The notes beneath the pieces were generated by a model, which searched no databases, was not told the origin of the DNA, and saw nothing but the letters and a program-made list of their open reading frames with translations. From Corallococcus macrosporus DSM 14697 (GTDB lineage Bacteria > Myxococcota > Myxococcia > Myxococcales > Myxococcaceae): a stretch of DNA of 64,000 bases. The translations under genes were made by a program, and so were the position numbers. The stretch lies in the NCBI RefSeq assembly GCF_002305895.1, contig NZ_CP022203.1, positions 8,528,001-8,592,000 on the forward strand, in the 5' to 3' direction. This document shows, in pieces, positions 1-8,236 of the stretch (position 1 is the first letter of the stretch; each line of letters opens with the position of its first letter).

Positions 1-3
1 CAC

Positions 4-683
4 GTGAACACCCCTCCCTTTCCCCGCGACCCGCTCACGGACGCGTCCGCCGAGCCCGACACCTGGTCCCAGTCCCTGATGGGGCGCACCGAGGAGCTGG
101 CCCACCTCCAGGCGCAGACGCCCCGGGAGGCCGAAGCCCCCCGGCGCCCCCGGGCCAGCCCCACCTGGAGGCCGCCCACGCGCCGCGCAGGCGGCACGTC
201 GCCGCCCCGCCACCGCCGCCCCCGCCCAGCCCGCTGGCCGCCGTCCTCCGGCTCGGCGGCGCGGCCGCGGGCCTGCTGGCCGCCAGCCTCCTGGTGCTCC
301 CCGCGCTCCGGGACGCCGGTCAGCCCCCGCTCACGAAGGAGGAGGTGGTCGCCACCCGCCCCGAGACGACGCTGGCCCCCCACTTCGACGCGCCCTCGGA
401 GGTCCGCCCGGGCGAGGTCCGGGAGCAGCGCGCGTCCATCGAAGGCGCCAGCCTGCTCATGGTGGATTCCGAACCTTCCGGGGCGGCGGTGTCCGTGAAT
501 GGGCGGGCCGAGGGCACCACCCCGCTGTCCGTCACGCTGGACTGCGTGACAGACGCGCCTGTTACGGTGAAGCTCACGCGGCGGGGCTTCAGCCCCCTGG
601 AACACACGCTCTCATGCCGGCAAGACACCATGACCCAGCTCTTCGGGAAGCTGCGCAAGGGGAAGAGCGGCGCCAAGCCGTGA
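4..683 (+). pseudogene. PEGA-domain membrane protein C-terminal part, apparent frameshift; 5' end off the window
   Basis: A single-pass membrane protein with a PEGA domain. The first part reads in frame 1 from a possible GTG at position 4. From about position 160 the coding signal continues in frame 3, giving a proline-rich linker, a transmembrane stretch (about 240-300, LLAASLLVLPAL) and a C-terminal PEGA domain (about 460-640, starting LLMVDSEPSGAAVSVNG). The two frames meet near short C runs at 137-142 and 147-151, so one inserted or lost base is likely, either real or a sequencing error. Only three bases precede the GTG. This may therefore be the C-terminal end of a longer protein, for instance a Ser/Thr kinase with a kinase-TM-PEGA layout; that is inference. 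Its stop codon overlaps the start of the next gene (GTGA). Confidence 0.6.
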
Positions 684-1045
684 GCACCACGTCCAACACC
701 GTCCTGGTCGTGGATGACGACGCCGACATCCGCGAGGCCGTGCAGGACATCCTGTCCTTCGAAGGCTACACCGTGGCCCAGGCCGCCAACGGGCAGGAGG
801 CCCTGGCGCTGCTGACCGGGCCGGACGCGCTGCGCCCATGCCTCATCCTGTTGGACCTGATGATGCCCGTCATGGACGGCGAGGAGTTCGTCGGCCGCCT
901 CCAGCAGGAGCAGCGCCTGGCCGAGCTGCCCATCATCCTCGTCACGGCGAGCGGCCGCGCCCAGCTCCCCGGCGTCCGGGCCATCCTCAAGAAGCCCTTC
1001 GACATGGACGTGCTGCTGAGCGCGGTGGGCGAGCACCGCCACTGA
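680..1045 (+). CDS. single-domain response regulator (CheY-like receiver)
   Basis: A 121-residue stand-alone receiver domain that should accept a phosphoryl group from a histidine kinase and act through protein contacts, since no output domain follows. The acidic pocket is Asp12-Asp13, the phospho-acceptor is Asp59 in LILLDLMMP, the switch Thr is Thr89 and the conserved Lys is Lys105 in KKPF. I chose the GTG at 680 because it overlaps the stop of the PEGA gene as GTGA and starts directly before the VLVVDDD strand. The longer in-frame reading from 614 adds residues unlike the family. The overlap implies translational coupling to the PEGA protein. The sensor kinase at 1791-3248 is on the other strand, and partnership with it cannot be assumed. 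Confidence 0.93.
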   Translation: MSTTSNTVLVVDDDADIREAVQDILSFEGYTVAQAANGQEALALLTGPDALRPCLILLDLMMPVMDGEEFVGRLQQEQRLAELPIILVTASGRAQLPGVRAILKKPFDMDVLLSAVGEHRH

Positions 1046-1061
1046 CGGCGCCGCGCCGCGC

Positions 1062-1673
1062 TCAGGAGCGCCGCGCCCCCGTCAACAGCGCGACCACCTG
1101 CGGGTCCAACTGGAAGGACTCGAAGAAGCGGTCCGCGTCCTCGGGCGGCTTGCCCTCCGGGTGCAGCAGGAGCTGCTGGTAGAGCCGGGGCCCCACCAGG
1201 AAGAAGCGGCCGCGCAGGTGGCGGGGGCCGGACACGCCCTCCACCTCCCAGCCCGGGAAGCCGCTCAGCTCCAGCGGCTTCGCGGACAGCCCGGTGGCGC
1301 CCAGGGCCTCCAGCGCGCCGTGGCTGGCCCGGGCCACCACGTCACGCGGGTCCGCCTGGGACACCGCGGCCGCGGGGAAGTCCGTGTAGGAGACGTAGTA
1401 GGCGGTGTCCACCTCCGGCCGCACGGCGATGAAGGTGTGGAGTGTCACCGCGCCGACATCCGTCTCCTGCGACCGGCGCTCCTCGCTCACCGGCCCGGGA
1501 AGCGCGACGGAGAAGCCCCCCTCCGTGGACTGGACGACAGGCGCGGCGGCCTGGGGCGCGGGCGGCTCGGGCTTCACGGCGGCGGCCGGCGCCTGCTGGC
1601 GGGAGGCACACGCCCCCAGCCCTCCCAGGGCCAGGAGGGCGGCAAGCGGCGCGACTCGGCGCAGGGTCTTCAT
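1062..1673 (-). CDS. hypothetical lipoprotein
   Basis: A 203-residue protein with a lipoprotein signal: a basic start (MKTLRR), a hydrophobic stretch and a lipobox ending LGACAS at about residue 22. A short Ala/Pro-rich linker follows, then a globular region with alternating strands (GGFSVALPGPV, YYVSYTDFPA, GWEVEGVSG, LRGRFFLVGPRLYQ, FESFQL). The pattern of a 'GFSVALPG' opening and a late 'RFFESFQL' resembles small periplasmic proteins of unknown role found as paralogues in myxobacteria, but I cannot assign a family. It converges on the response regulator with a 16-bp gap and lies downstream of the sensor kinase on the same strand. Cotranscription is possible across the 117-bp gap. Confidence 0.8.
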   Translation of the reverse strand: MKTLRRVAPLAALLALGGLGACASRQQAPAAAVKPEPPAPQAAAPVVQSTEGGFSVALPGPVSEERRSQETDVGAVTLHTFIAVRPEVDTAYYVSYTDFPAAAVSQADPRDVVARASHGALEALGATGLSAKPLELSGFPGWEVEGVSGPRHLRGRFFLVGPRLYQQLLLHPEGKPPEDADRFFESFQLDPQVVALLTGARRS

Positions 1674-1790
1674 AAGGGCAGGCGACTCCTGAAGGTTGGG
1701 CCCCGAAGGTACGTCGGGCCTTGCCTGAACGCATCCGCCCTCTTCGCGCGGGCGCGCGCCATGCGACGCTTGTCGCGCCCGCCCCGCCCC

Positions 1791-3248
1791 TCAGTGCAGG
1801 GTGTCCGGCGGGGACGCCAGCCCCGAGCCCTCCTCCGCCCGCGAGGCCACCTCCGTCAGGGCCAGCCGCACGCGGAAGACGGAGCCATGGCCGGGCTGGC
1901 TCACCACGTCCAGGCTCCCCCCATGGCCCTCCACGATGCGCCGGGCCACCGACAGGCCCAGGCCCACGCCCGGCGCGCGCTGACGGGCATTGCCGGCGCG
2001 CTGGAAGGGCGCGAAGAGCAGGCGCTTCTCCTCCTCGGAGATGCCAATGCCCTGGTCCGTCACGCACAGGACAGCGGCGTCCTGCTCCCGGCGCACCGCC
2101 ACCTCCACGGTGCTGCCCGCCGGCGAGTACTTCAGCGCGTTGCTGATGAGGTTGTGCAGCACCTGCTCCAGCCGGGCCGGGTCGACCCGCACCAGCACGG
2201 GCCAGCCCGGCACCTCCAGCCGGAGGACGTGGCCGGTGTCGCCAGAGCGGTAGAGCTCCACCACGTCGCGGGTCAGCTCGCACGCGTCCCGCACCTCCGG
2301 GCGCAGCTCCAGCCGGCCCGCCTCGATGCGGGTGGCGTCGAGCAGGTCCCCCACCATCCTATCCAACCGCCCCACCTGCCGGCCCACCAGGGCCAGGGTG
2401 CGCTCCATGCGCTCGGGCGTGAGCTGGGCGCGGCCCCGGTCCGACAGGGCCGTGGACAGCTTGAGGGCGGACAGCGGATTGCGCAGCTCGTGCGCCACGC
2501 CCGCGAGGAAGGCGAGCTGCTGCTCCTGCTGGTGCGCCAGGCTGTTGGCCATCTCGTTGAACGTGCGCGCCATGTCCCGCAGCTCGGCGGGCCCCGCCTC
2601 GGGCGCGCGGGCGCGCTTGCTGCCCTCGCCGAAGCGGCGCATGGCCTGGCTGATGTCCCGCAGCGGCTGGAACGCCACGCGGCGCAGCAGCAGGCTCACG
2701 ATGAGCACGCCCAGCAGGAGCAGGCCGCACAGCATCACGCCCGCGGAGTCCGCCATGTCGTTCCACCGCTCCGCCTGCAAGCGGGCCAGGCGCGCGCGCT
2801 CCACGTTGATGGCGATGACCTGCTCCAGGCCATTCAACGCGTCGTCGAGCGCCGGGCCCGCCTCCCGCTCCGCTCGCCCCGGGTCCCGCTGGGCGGAGAC
2901 GTAGACGTCGACGTCCGCGCGGACCGCGTCCAACTGCTCGCGCTCCGCCTCCGTCGAGGCGATGCGCCGCAGCTCCCCAATCTGCCGGTACAGCGACGCC
3001 TCCAGCTCGAAGCGTGTCAGGCCTCCGGGACCGCGGGGCAGCCGCTCCGGACCTTCATGGACCATCCGGTCATGGGCCAGCATGCCCACCTCCAGCTCCT
3101 CGGAGACCCGGATGCCCTCGACGGCGGTGCCCAGCGTCTCGGCGCTGCGGTCCAGCACACTCGTCAGGACGACGAGCAGGGTGGCGGCCATCAGCGTCAG
3201 CAGGGCCAGGACCCCCATGGTGGCGGCGAGCCACGCACGCAGGCTCAT
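1791..3248 (-). CDS. membrane sensor histidine kinase
   Basis: A 485-residue class I sensor kinase. A first TM helix (about 11-30) and a second (about 170-188) enclose an extracytoplasmic helical sensor domain of about 140 residues, probably a four-helix bundle. A HAMP segment follows (about 189-240). The DHp H-box is VAHELRNPLS with His253 as the phosphorylated residue. The ATPase domain shows the N-box (HNLISNALKY, Asn370), the G1 box DQGIG (398-402) and the G2 box GVGLGLS. The start at MSLRAWLAA places the first helix correctly. Upstream in-frame codons give a Pro/Arg-rich sequence without family character. No response regulator follows on this strand, so it is an orphan kinase whose signal is unknown. 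Confidence 0.93.
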   Translation of the reverse strand: MSLRAWLAATMGVLALLTLMAATLLVVLTSVLDRSAETLGTAVEGIRVSEELEVGMLAHDRMVHEGPERLPRGPGGLTRFELEASLYRQIGELRRIASTEAEREQLDAVRADVDVYVSAQRDPGRAEREAGPALDDALNGLEQVIAINVERARLARLQAERWNDMADSAGVMLCGLLLLGVLIVSLLLRRVAFQPLRDISQAMRRFGEGSKRARAPEAGPAELRDMARTFNEMANSLAHQQEQQLAFLAGVAHELRNPLSALKLSTALSDRGRAQLTPERMERTLALVGRQVGRLDRMVGDLLDATRIEAGRLELRPEVRDACELTRDVVELYRSGDTGHVLRLEVPGWPVLVRVDPARLEQVLHNLISNALKYSPAGSTVEVAVRREQDAAVLCVTDQGIGISEEEKRLLFAPFQRAGNARQRAPGVGLGLSVARRIVEGHGGSLDVVSQPGHGSVFRVRLALTEVASRAEEGSGLASPPDTLH

Positions 3249-3522
3249 GGCACGCCCCCGGCCAGGGCGACGGCTGGAGGAGACACCGGGCAGACCAGAA
3301 GGGACCTTCACGCACGCTCCTCGCGGGGTTCCGGGGCGCGCGGGCGGCCCCCACTCCTGAGAGGAGGAACACGGCCAGGGCCCTCGGGATTCGCGGACCG
3401 GACAGCAGGCGGGCACGCCGCGTCCGTTCCCCGAAAGCGGACGTCACCAGCGAGCGCCAGCCGTGCTAGGGAGGAGCGATACGTGGCCGGCAAGCACCCT
3501 GGCCGACGAGCGAGAGGTCTCC

Positions 3523-3906
3523 ATGGACATCATCTCCCAGCCGGTACGCACCCTGAAATTCGATGGCTTCTGGCGCTGGCTCCAGGAGCACACGCACTGC
3601 ATCCTGCGGTGCGGCTCCGTGGACGCCATGCTGTATGACCACGACGACTTCCACTGGGCCCTCCTGGAGGAGGAGCGCCAGCACATCGTCCAGGTCCTCA
3701 AGGGCAAGGTGCTGGTGGGCGAGCTGGTCATCCCCGGCCGCGAGGTGACGGAGGTGAACGTCGCCCCCGACCCGGACACCGGCCCCCAGGGCCACTTCCT
3801 GGTGGAGCTGATGGGCGGGCCCAAGGAAGACCCGCAGGCGCTCTACCACTTCATCATGGCGCACGGCATCGACCCGGCGCCGGGCCACAAGGACCTCAAG
3901 CACTGA
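3523..3906 (+). CDS. conserved hypothetical protein
   Basis: A 127-residue cytoplasmic-looking protein without signal peptide or TM segment. It begins MDIISQPVRTLKF and contains several aromatic and acidic patches (DGFWRWLQEH, YDHDDFHWALLEEE) followed by a beta-rich half (GKVLVGELVIPG, GHFLVELMGG). I do not recognise a family. The start at 3523 is supported by a GAGAGG ribosome-binding sequence a few bases upstream. A longer reading from 3463 is less likely. The 3' end overlaps the convergent glycosyltransferase gene by 11 bp. Confidence 0.8.
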   Translation: MDIISQPVRTLKFDGFWRWLQEHTHCILRCGSVDAMLYDHDDFHWALLEEERQHIVQVLKGKVLVGELVIPGREVTEVNVAPDPDTGPQGHFLVELMGGPKEDPQALYHFIMAHGIDPAPGHKDLKH

Positions 3907-4927
3907 GGACGGTGTCCTCGATGAGCGTCACCGCGTCATCCGTCCCGCTGACGTAGGGGCCCAGGCCTCGCGCGGGCCGGGCGAGCGCGAGCCGGGCGGC
4001 GCGGGTCACCAGCGCCTCCACGGTGCCCGCGCGCTCCTCGGCGCGCAGCCGCAGCGACTGCCTGTCGTAGAGCCGGGGCCGCGCGAGCGCCAGGAAGGGC
4101 GTCCCCGTGGCCCGGGCCTCCTGCACGGTGTTGTACCCGCCCGCCCCGACGAGCACGTCCACGCCCGGGAGCACCGCCAGCGCGGGCCACACGGGCACCC
4201 GCGGGGCCCAGCCCTCCGGCGTGGCCTGCCTCGGGCCGCCGTCCCGCCCGGGCCCGGGAGGCACCAGCCACCGCACCACCGCCCCGCCCGCCAGCCGCGC
4301 GTCGAGCCGGGCGGCGATGTGTCCCGCCTCCTCGACCTCCGTGGGCGTGCCGCAGCCCATCACCGCCACCAGGGCGCGGTCATCCTCCGCGGACACGCCC
4401 AGGCGCGCGCGGGCCTTGTCACGAGGCAGCAGCTCGCTGGCGCGCAGGAGCAGCCAGGGCGCGGTCCGCACCGCGCGCGCGTGACGGGCGAAGGGCGCGT
4501 CCTCGCCGGGGACGAGCAGCAGGTCGAAGGCCTCCACCGCCCGGGCCAGGCCGTACTGCTTCACGTACGTGGGATTCACGTCGCGGTGGATGAGCACCTT
4601 CCGCGCGCGCACCGACGACAGCAGCGGCGCCAGCTCGCCACCCAGCCCGCGGGGAAAGGTGTCCACGAGGAACACGTCCGGCCGCACGTCCTCCAGACAC
4701 CGCGCCACCACCTCGCCCACGGCCTCACGCCCCAGCGCCGGGCTGAGCCGGAGCACCTCGACGCCAGCGCCCAGCACGGCCTCCAGCGGCAGCCCGGCCG
4801 CGAAGGGGCTGTTGGTGAGGAGGACGACGGCGTGCCCCCGGCGCGAGGCCGCGCGCGCCAACGCGGAGGCACGGGTCAGATGCCCCATGCCCCCACCCAG
4901 CGCGTAGACGAGCCAGCGGCCAGCCAT
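3896..4927 (-). CDS. glycosyltransferase, MurG/GT28-like
   Basis: A 343-residue predicted glycosyltransferase with the GT-B fold. The N-terminal strand VYALGGGMGHLTRASALARA has the glycine-rich GxGGH-like loop of the GT28/MurG group. The C-terminal half contains DVLVGAGGYNTVQEARATGTPFL, which matches the nucleotide-sugar binding segment (GGxNTxxEA) of that family. Substrate and acceptor cannot be read from the sequence. It is the last gene of a tightly packed minus-strand operon: its ATG overlaps the stop of the small zinc-finger gene by one base (TGATG). Two further glycosyltransferases follow at 6995-9360. Confidence 0.85.
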   Translation of the reverse strand: MAGRWLVYALGGGMGHLTRASALARAASRRGHAVVLLTNSPFAAGLPLEAVLGAGVEVLRLSPALGREAVGEVVARCLEDVRPDVFLVDTFPRGLGGELAPLLSSVRARKVLIHRDVNPTYVKQYGLARAVEAFDLLLVPGEDAPFARHARAVRTAPWLLLRASELLPRDKARARLGVSAEDDRALVAVMGCGTPTEVEEAGHIAARLDARLAGGAVVRWLVPPGPGRDGGPRQATPEGWAPRVPVWPALAVLPGVDVLVGAGGYNTVQEARATGTPFLALARPRLYDRQSLRLRAEERAGTVEALVTRAARLALARPARGLGPYVSGTDDAVTLIEDTVLSA

Positions 4928-5283
4928 CAGCTCCCGCCCATGTCCTCCTCGAAGGAGGCGTCGTCCTCGCGGCGGAGGCTCTCGCCGTCAGCCTCGGTGA
5001 AGTCGTTGGCGTCGTGGGCCCGGCCATGCCCCGAGGTGGCGGCGCCGTAGTACCCGTAGTCCTCGTAGTAATAGCTGGGGTCGTCCTCGTCCACGGCGCC
5101 GCGGTCGCCGGTGGAGTCCTCGTGCTCCCGCGCGCACCTCGCGCAGAGCATCTCCGCGCCCACCGGCGTCATGTGCTGTTCGCACAGCGGCATCGCGCAC
5201 CGCATGCACGTCATGGCGGCGGGGCTCCCACAGCCGTGGGAGAACAGGAAGCCCACGTTCTCCTGGCAGACCAGTCCACTCAT
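4927..5283 (-). CDS. small B-box-like zinc-finger protein with acidic Tyr-rich tail
   Basis: A 118-residue protein. The N-terminal half has a spaced Cys/His pattern (HGCGSP, CMRCAMPLCEQH, CARCAREH), which resembles a B-box or treble-clef zinc-binding module. The second half is low-complexity and acidic with tyrosines (DEDDPSYYYEDYGYYG). The start at 5283 (MSGLVCQENVG) is set by an ATGA overlap with the upstream lipoprotein gene. Its own stop overlaps the glycosyltransferase start. Zinc binding is inferred from the ligand spacing, and the function is unknown. The coupling suggests that it is made together with the two envelope proteins upstream. Confidence 0.82.
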   Translation of the reverse strand: MSGLVCQENVGFLFSHGCGSPAAMTCMRCAMPLCEQHMTPVGAEMLCARCAREHEDSTGDRGAVDEDDPSYYYEDYGYYGAATSGHGRAHDANDFTEADGESLRREDDASFEEDMGGS

Positions 5284-5966
5284 GGCCGCGCGGACTCCAG
5301 GGACGGCGGCGCCTGGAGGTGGAAGAGCAGCGCCACGCGCAGCGGCAGCTCCAGCGACTCGAAGGCGAGGCACGCGGCGGCCTCCGCCGCCACCAGCGAC
5401 TTGGTGGCGAGCAGGGTGCGGCCCCGCGCGTCACGCAGGGACACCTTGCCCTCGCGCACCTTCACGCGGGCCACGTCCGCGCCAGCGCCGTCCTGGATGC
5501 GGGCGCCGTCATCCTCCGGCCACACCGAATACAGGAGCGCGCCCTTCACGTCGTTGAGGCGCCACCCCGGGCCCTGCCGCGCGAGGGTGAACAGCACCTG
5601 CTTCTGCTCGCCATCCCGCACGGTGAGCGCCCCACCCGCGGAGCCGACGACGTACCCCAGCGCCACGTCATCCGGGCCGGAGACCTTCAGCGCCGCGCCC
5701 TTCCACTTGTAGCGCGCCAGCTCGCGCGCGTCGCCGTCCACCAGCTTGGCGCCGTCGTCCTTCGGCTTGAGGGAGAAGCGCTCGCGGTCGGCGTCGTCCT
5801 TGAACTTGAGCTTGCCCTGGAGCCCCACCGCGTCCGCGGCGGGGGCCGGGGCGGCGGCCTGGACGCGCGTGAATCGCGGCGTCTCCGCGTCACCTGGCTT
5901 GCACCCCGCGGCGCCGGTGAGCGCGACGAGTGAACAACAGAGGAAGAAGCGTCCCATGCTCATCAT
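5280..5966 (-). CDS. hypothetical lipoprotein
   Basis: A protein of about 228 residues starting MMSMGRFFLCC, with a signal peptide and a lipobox (LTGAAGCKPG). The mature part is beta-rich with repeated short motifs (GLQGKLKFKDDADRERFSLKPKDDGAKLVDGD and later segments of the same type), which suggests small sheet repeats. No family recognised. The ATG at 5966 overlaps the stop of the upstream membrane-protein gene by one base, although Met codons at 5963 and 5957 are also possible. Its 3' end overlaps the zinc-finger gene by three bases. Position and lipobox suggest an envelope role together with the membrane protein. Confidence 0.8.
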   Translation of the reverse strand: MMSMGRFFLCCSLVALTGAAGCKPGDAETPRFTRVQAAAPAPAADAVGLQGKLKFKDDADRERFSLKPKDDGAKLVDGDARELARYKWKGAALKVSGPDDVALGYVVGSAGGALTVRDGEQKQVLFTLARQGPGWRLNDVKGALLYSVWPEDDGARIQDGAGADVARVKVREGKVSLRDARGRTLLATKSLVAAEAAACLAFESLELPLRVALLFHLQAPPSLESARP

Positions 5967-6880
5967 CACGATGCCTTCGCCTGGTTGCCCAGCTCTTTGG
6001 AGTAGTGGAGGACGTGGTAGAGGCTGAGCAACATCATCACCACGCTCTTGGCCCCATCCACCGCGTTGTTCTGGATGTTGGGACCGGCATCCCATTCCCT
6101 CTCCACGAGGGTGCGCAGGGCCATCCGGTCCTCGCCCACCTGGAGCTTGTCGACGACGACGCCGCCCGGCAGGCGCATGGCGCCGCGGGTCTCAGGCTCC
6201 ATCCGCGCCAGGTCCGGATACCGCTCCGCCTTCACGCGCAACTGGACCGCGAACAGCGCCCAACTGTCCTTCCGGTACTTCGTCTTGTACTTGCCGCTGA
6301 TGCTGCGCCGCGTGCGCGACCGCTTCCGGAGCCGCTGCACCGCGGCGATGCGCACGTGGGTGCCGTCCAACAGCCGGGTCTGGAGGGTGAGCCACGGGTC
6401 GCTGAAGTCCTCCGCGTTCCAGCCCGTGGACGTCTTGTACTTGCCGAGCCCCTTCTCCGAGCTGTCCACCGGCGTGAGGTCGACCACCAGCTTCACCGGC
6501 GCGTCCGGGCCGATGTCACGGCGCAGGCGATGGAGGACCTGGGAGACCAGCGTGTATCGCCGGTTCTCCAGGTCGAGGCGCCGGAAGCGCAGGTACACGA
6601 TGAGGCACCCCACCGTCCCGGCGAGCAGCACGAGCCCTGTCCACAGGGTGAGCCGCGTCGCGAGCGCGTCCTCGGGGCCCTCATCCAGCGTCAGCCCGTA
6701 GACGAAGAGGACGAAGGTGGCGGCCAAGCATAGCAAGGCCGCCTGCCGCCAGTTCTTCCGCGACCGCTCCACGTCCATGTCCAGGAGGCGCAGCCGCTCG
6801 AGGTCGTCCCGCAGCTCAGAGATGGGGCCGCTGCATCTGTAGACGCGTTCCTTTCGGAAGCGGTCGATGTTGAAAGCCAC
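5966..6880 (-). CDS. two-TM membrane protein of unknown function
   Basis: A 304-residue protein and the first gene of the four-gene operon. Residues 1-45 are charged. Two TM helices (about 46-62, AALLCLAATFVLFVYGL, and about 78-96, LWTGLVLLAGTVGCLIVYL) are joined by a short acidic loop. A soluble domain of about 200 residues follows, basic in the middle (RLRKRSRTRRSISGKYKTKYRK) and therefore probably cytoplasmic. The C-terminal part ends in a helix (VVMMLLSLYHVLHYSKEL). No family recognised. The 114-bp gap to the divergent glycosyltransferase at 6995 should hold the operon promoter. Confidence 0.82.
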   Translation of the reverse strand: MAFNIDRFRKERVYRCSGPISELRDDLERLRLLDMDVERSRKNWRQAALLCLAATFVLFVYGLTLDEGPEDALATRLTLWTGLVLLAGTVGCLIVYLRFRRLDLENRRYTLVSQVLHRLRRDIGPDAPVKLVVDLTPVDSSEKGLGKYKTSTGWNAEDFSDPWLTLQTRLLDGTHVRIAAVQRLRKRSRTRRSISGKYKTKYRKDSWALFAVQLRVKAERYPDLARMEPETRGAMRLPGGVVVDKLQVGEDRMALRTLVEREWDAGPNIQNNAVDGAKSVVMMLLSLYHVLHYSKELGNQAKAS

Positions 6881-6994
6881 GGTGAGTCGCGCCCCCTCGG
6901 CGGAACGGAAGAAGGGGGAGCGTAAGGGCCCGTGCGGTGAGGGTCAAACGCCCCCGTTTGCCGGGCCGGCCCAAGGCGCGATAGCAACGCGGCT

Positions 6995-8236
6995 GTGTCT
7001 CCCCCGCCCGGCACCGGCATCGTCTACGCGTCGTTCGACCGCTTCCCCTCGCCCAAGGGCGCCGCGGTGCACATCCGCGCCTTCGTGGAGGCCTTGGGGG
7101 CGGCCTTTGGCGGCGTGGACCTGGTGGCGCTCCGGGACAACCCCACCGCGCCCGCCGGGCCGCTCGCCCTCTCGGAGGGCGTGACGTACCACCCGCTGGA
7201 GTCACGCGGGAAGGACCTGGTGGCGCAGGCCCTGTCGTTCCGCTCGCACCTGGCGGCGTGGTGGCGGGGACGTCCGCGCGCCGCCGTGGTGCACGTGCGC
7301 TCCATCTTCGAAGGCTATCCGGTCGCCTGCCAGAAGGAGGCGCTGACGGACGCGCTCGTCTTCGAGGTGAACGGCCTGCCATCCATCGAGCTGAAGTATC
7401 ACTACCCGGACGTGGCGGATGACGTGGAGCTGCTGCGCAAGCTGGTGGCGCAGGAGGACGTCTGTCTCTCGCGCGCGGACCTGATCGTGACGCCGAGCGA
7501 GGTGACGGCGGAGTACCTCGTGACGGCACGGGGCGTGGAGGCCTCGCGCGTGCAGGTGATTCCCAACGGCGCCGACCTGGAGATGTTCCGGTACGCGCCG
7601 CCGCGCCCGCTGGCGCCCGGGCGTCCCGTGCGGCTGCTGTACAGCGGCACGATGACGTCCTGGCAGGGCGTGCACCACGCCATTGACGCGTGCCGGCTGC
7701 TGCGAAGGGAGCTGCCCACCGTGCTGACGCTGGTGGGGCCGCTGCGCCGGCACGCGCGCCGGGCGCTGATGGACCGGTGCGGAGACCTGCTGCTGGAGGG
7801 CGCAGTGGAGCTGCTGGAGCCCCTGCCCCAGGCGGCGCTGGCGGCGCTGCACCATGCGTGTGACGTGGTGCTCGTGCCCCTGCCCTTCAACGACCGCAAC
7901 TGCGTGCAGGGCTGCTGCCCCCTGAAGCTGCTGGAGGCCATGGCCACGGGCACGCCCGTGGTGGCCAGCAACCTCCCGGTGGTGAGCACCCTGGCCGCGC
8001 CGGATGAGGTGATGTTGATACGGCCGGGCTCGGCGAAGGCCATCGCCGAGGCGGTGAAGGCCCTGTGCGCCGACCCCACCCTGGGCCCCGCGATGAGCGC
8101 GAAGGCGCGGGCGCGCGTGGAGCGCGACTTCCCGTGGAGCCGCGCGGGTGAGGCGCTGGTGAGCGCCTACGAGGAACGGCTGGGGATGGCGCGAGCCAGC
8201 ACGCGGCGAAGCACCTCCGCCTCCGCCTGGGCCTGA
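6995..8236 (+). CDS. glycosyltransferase family 4
   Basis: A 413-residue GT-B glycosyltransferase. The N-terminal domain opens with IVYASFDRFPSPKGAAVHIRAF, and an acceptor-side pattern leads to the typical inter-domain IPNGADLEMF. The C-terminal GT4 nucleotide-sugar domain has RLLYSGTMTSWQGVHHAI and the donor-site segment PLKLLEAMATGTPVVAS. The donor sugar and product are unknown, but polysaccharide or surface-glycan synthesis is likely. The start is GTG at 6995. The last 23 codons, after EERLGMARA, look non-domain (Ser/Thr/Arg-rich) and lie antisense to the end of the next glycosyltransferase. Confidence 0.92.
   Translation: MSPPPGTGIVYASFDRFPSPKGAAVHIRAFVEALGAAFGGVDLVALRDNPTAPAGPLALSEGVTYHPLESRGKDLVAQALSFRSHLAAWWRGRPRAAVVHVRSIFEGYPVACQKEALTDALVFEVNGLPSIELKYHYPDVADDVELLRKLVAQEDVCLSRADLIVTPSEVTAEYLVTARGVEASRVQVIPNGADLEMFRYAPPRPLAPGRPVRLLYSGTMTSWQGVHHAIDACRLLRRELPTVLTLVGPLRRHARRALMDRCGDLLLEGAVELLEPLPQAALAALHHACDVVLVPLPFNDRNCVQGCCPLKLLEAMATGTPVVASNLPVVSTLAAPDEVMLIRPGSAKAIAEAVKALCADPTLGPAMSAKARARVERDFPWSRAGEALVSAYEERLGMARASTRRSTSASAWA

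Noticed and set aside
1161-3638. Plus-strand open frame of 825 codons opposite the lipoprotein and sensor kinase
   Set aside because: Antisense shadow of two well-supported minus-strand genes; composition is Arg/Gln/His-rich without domains.
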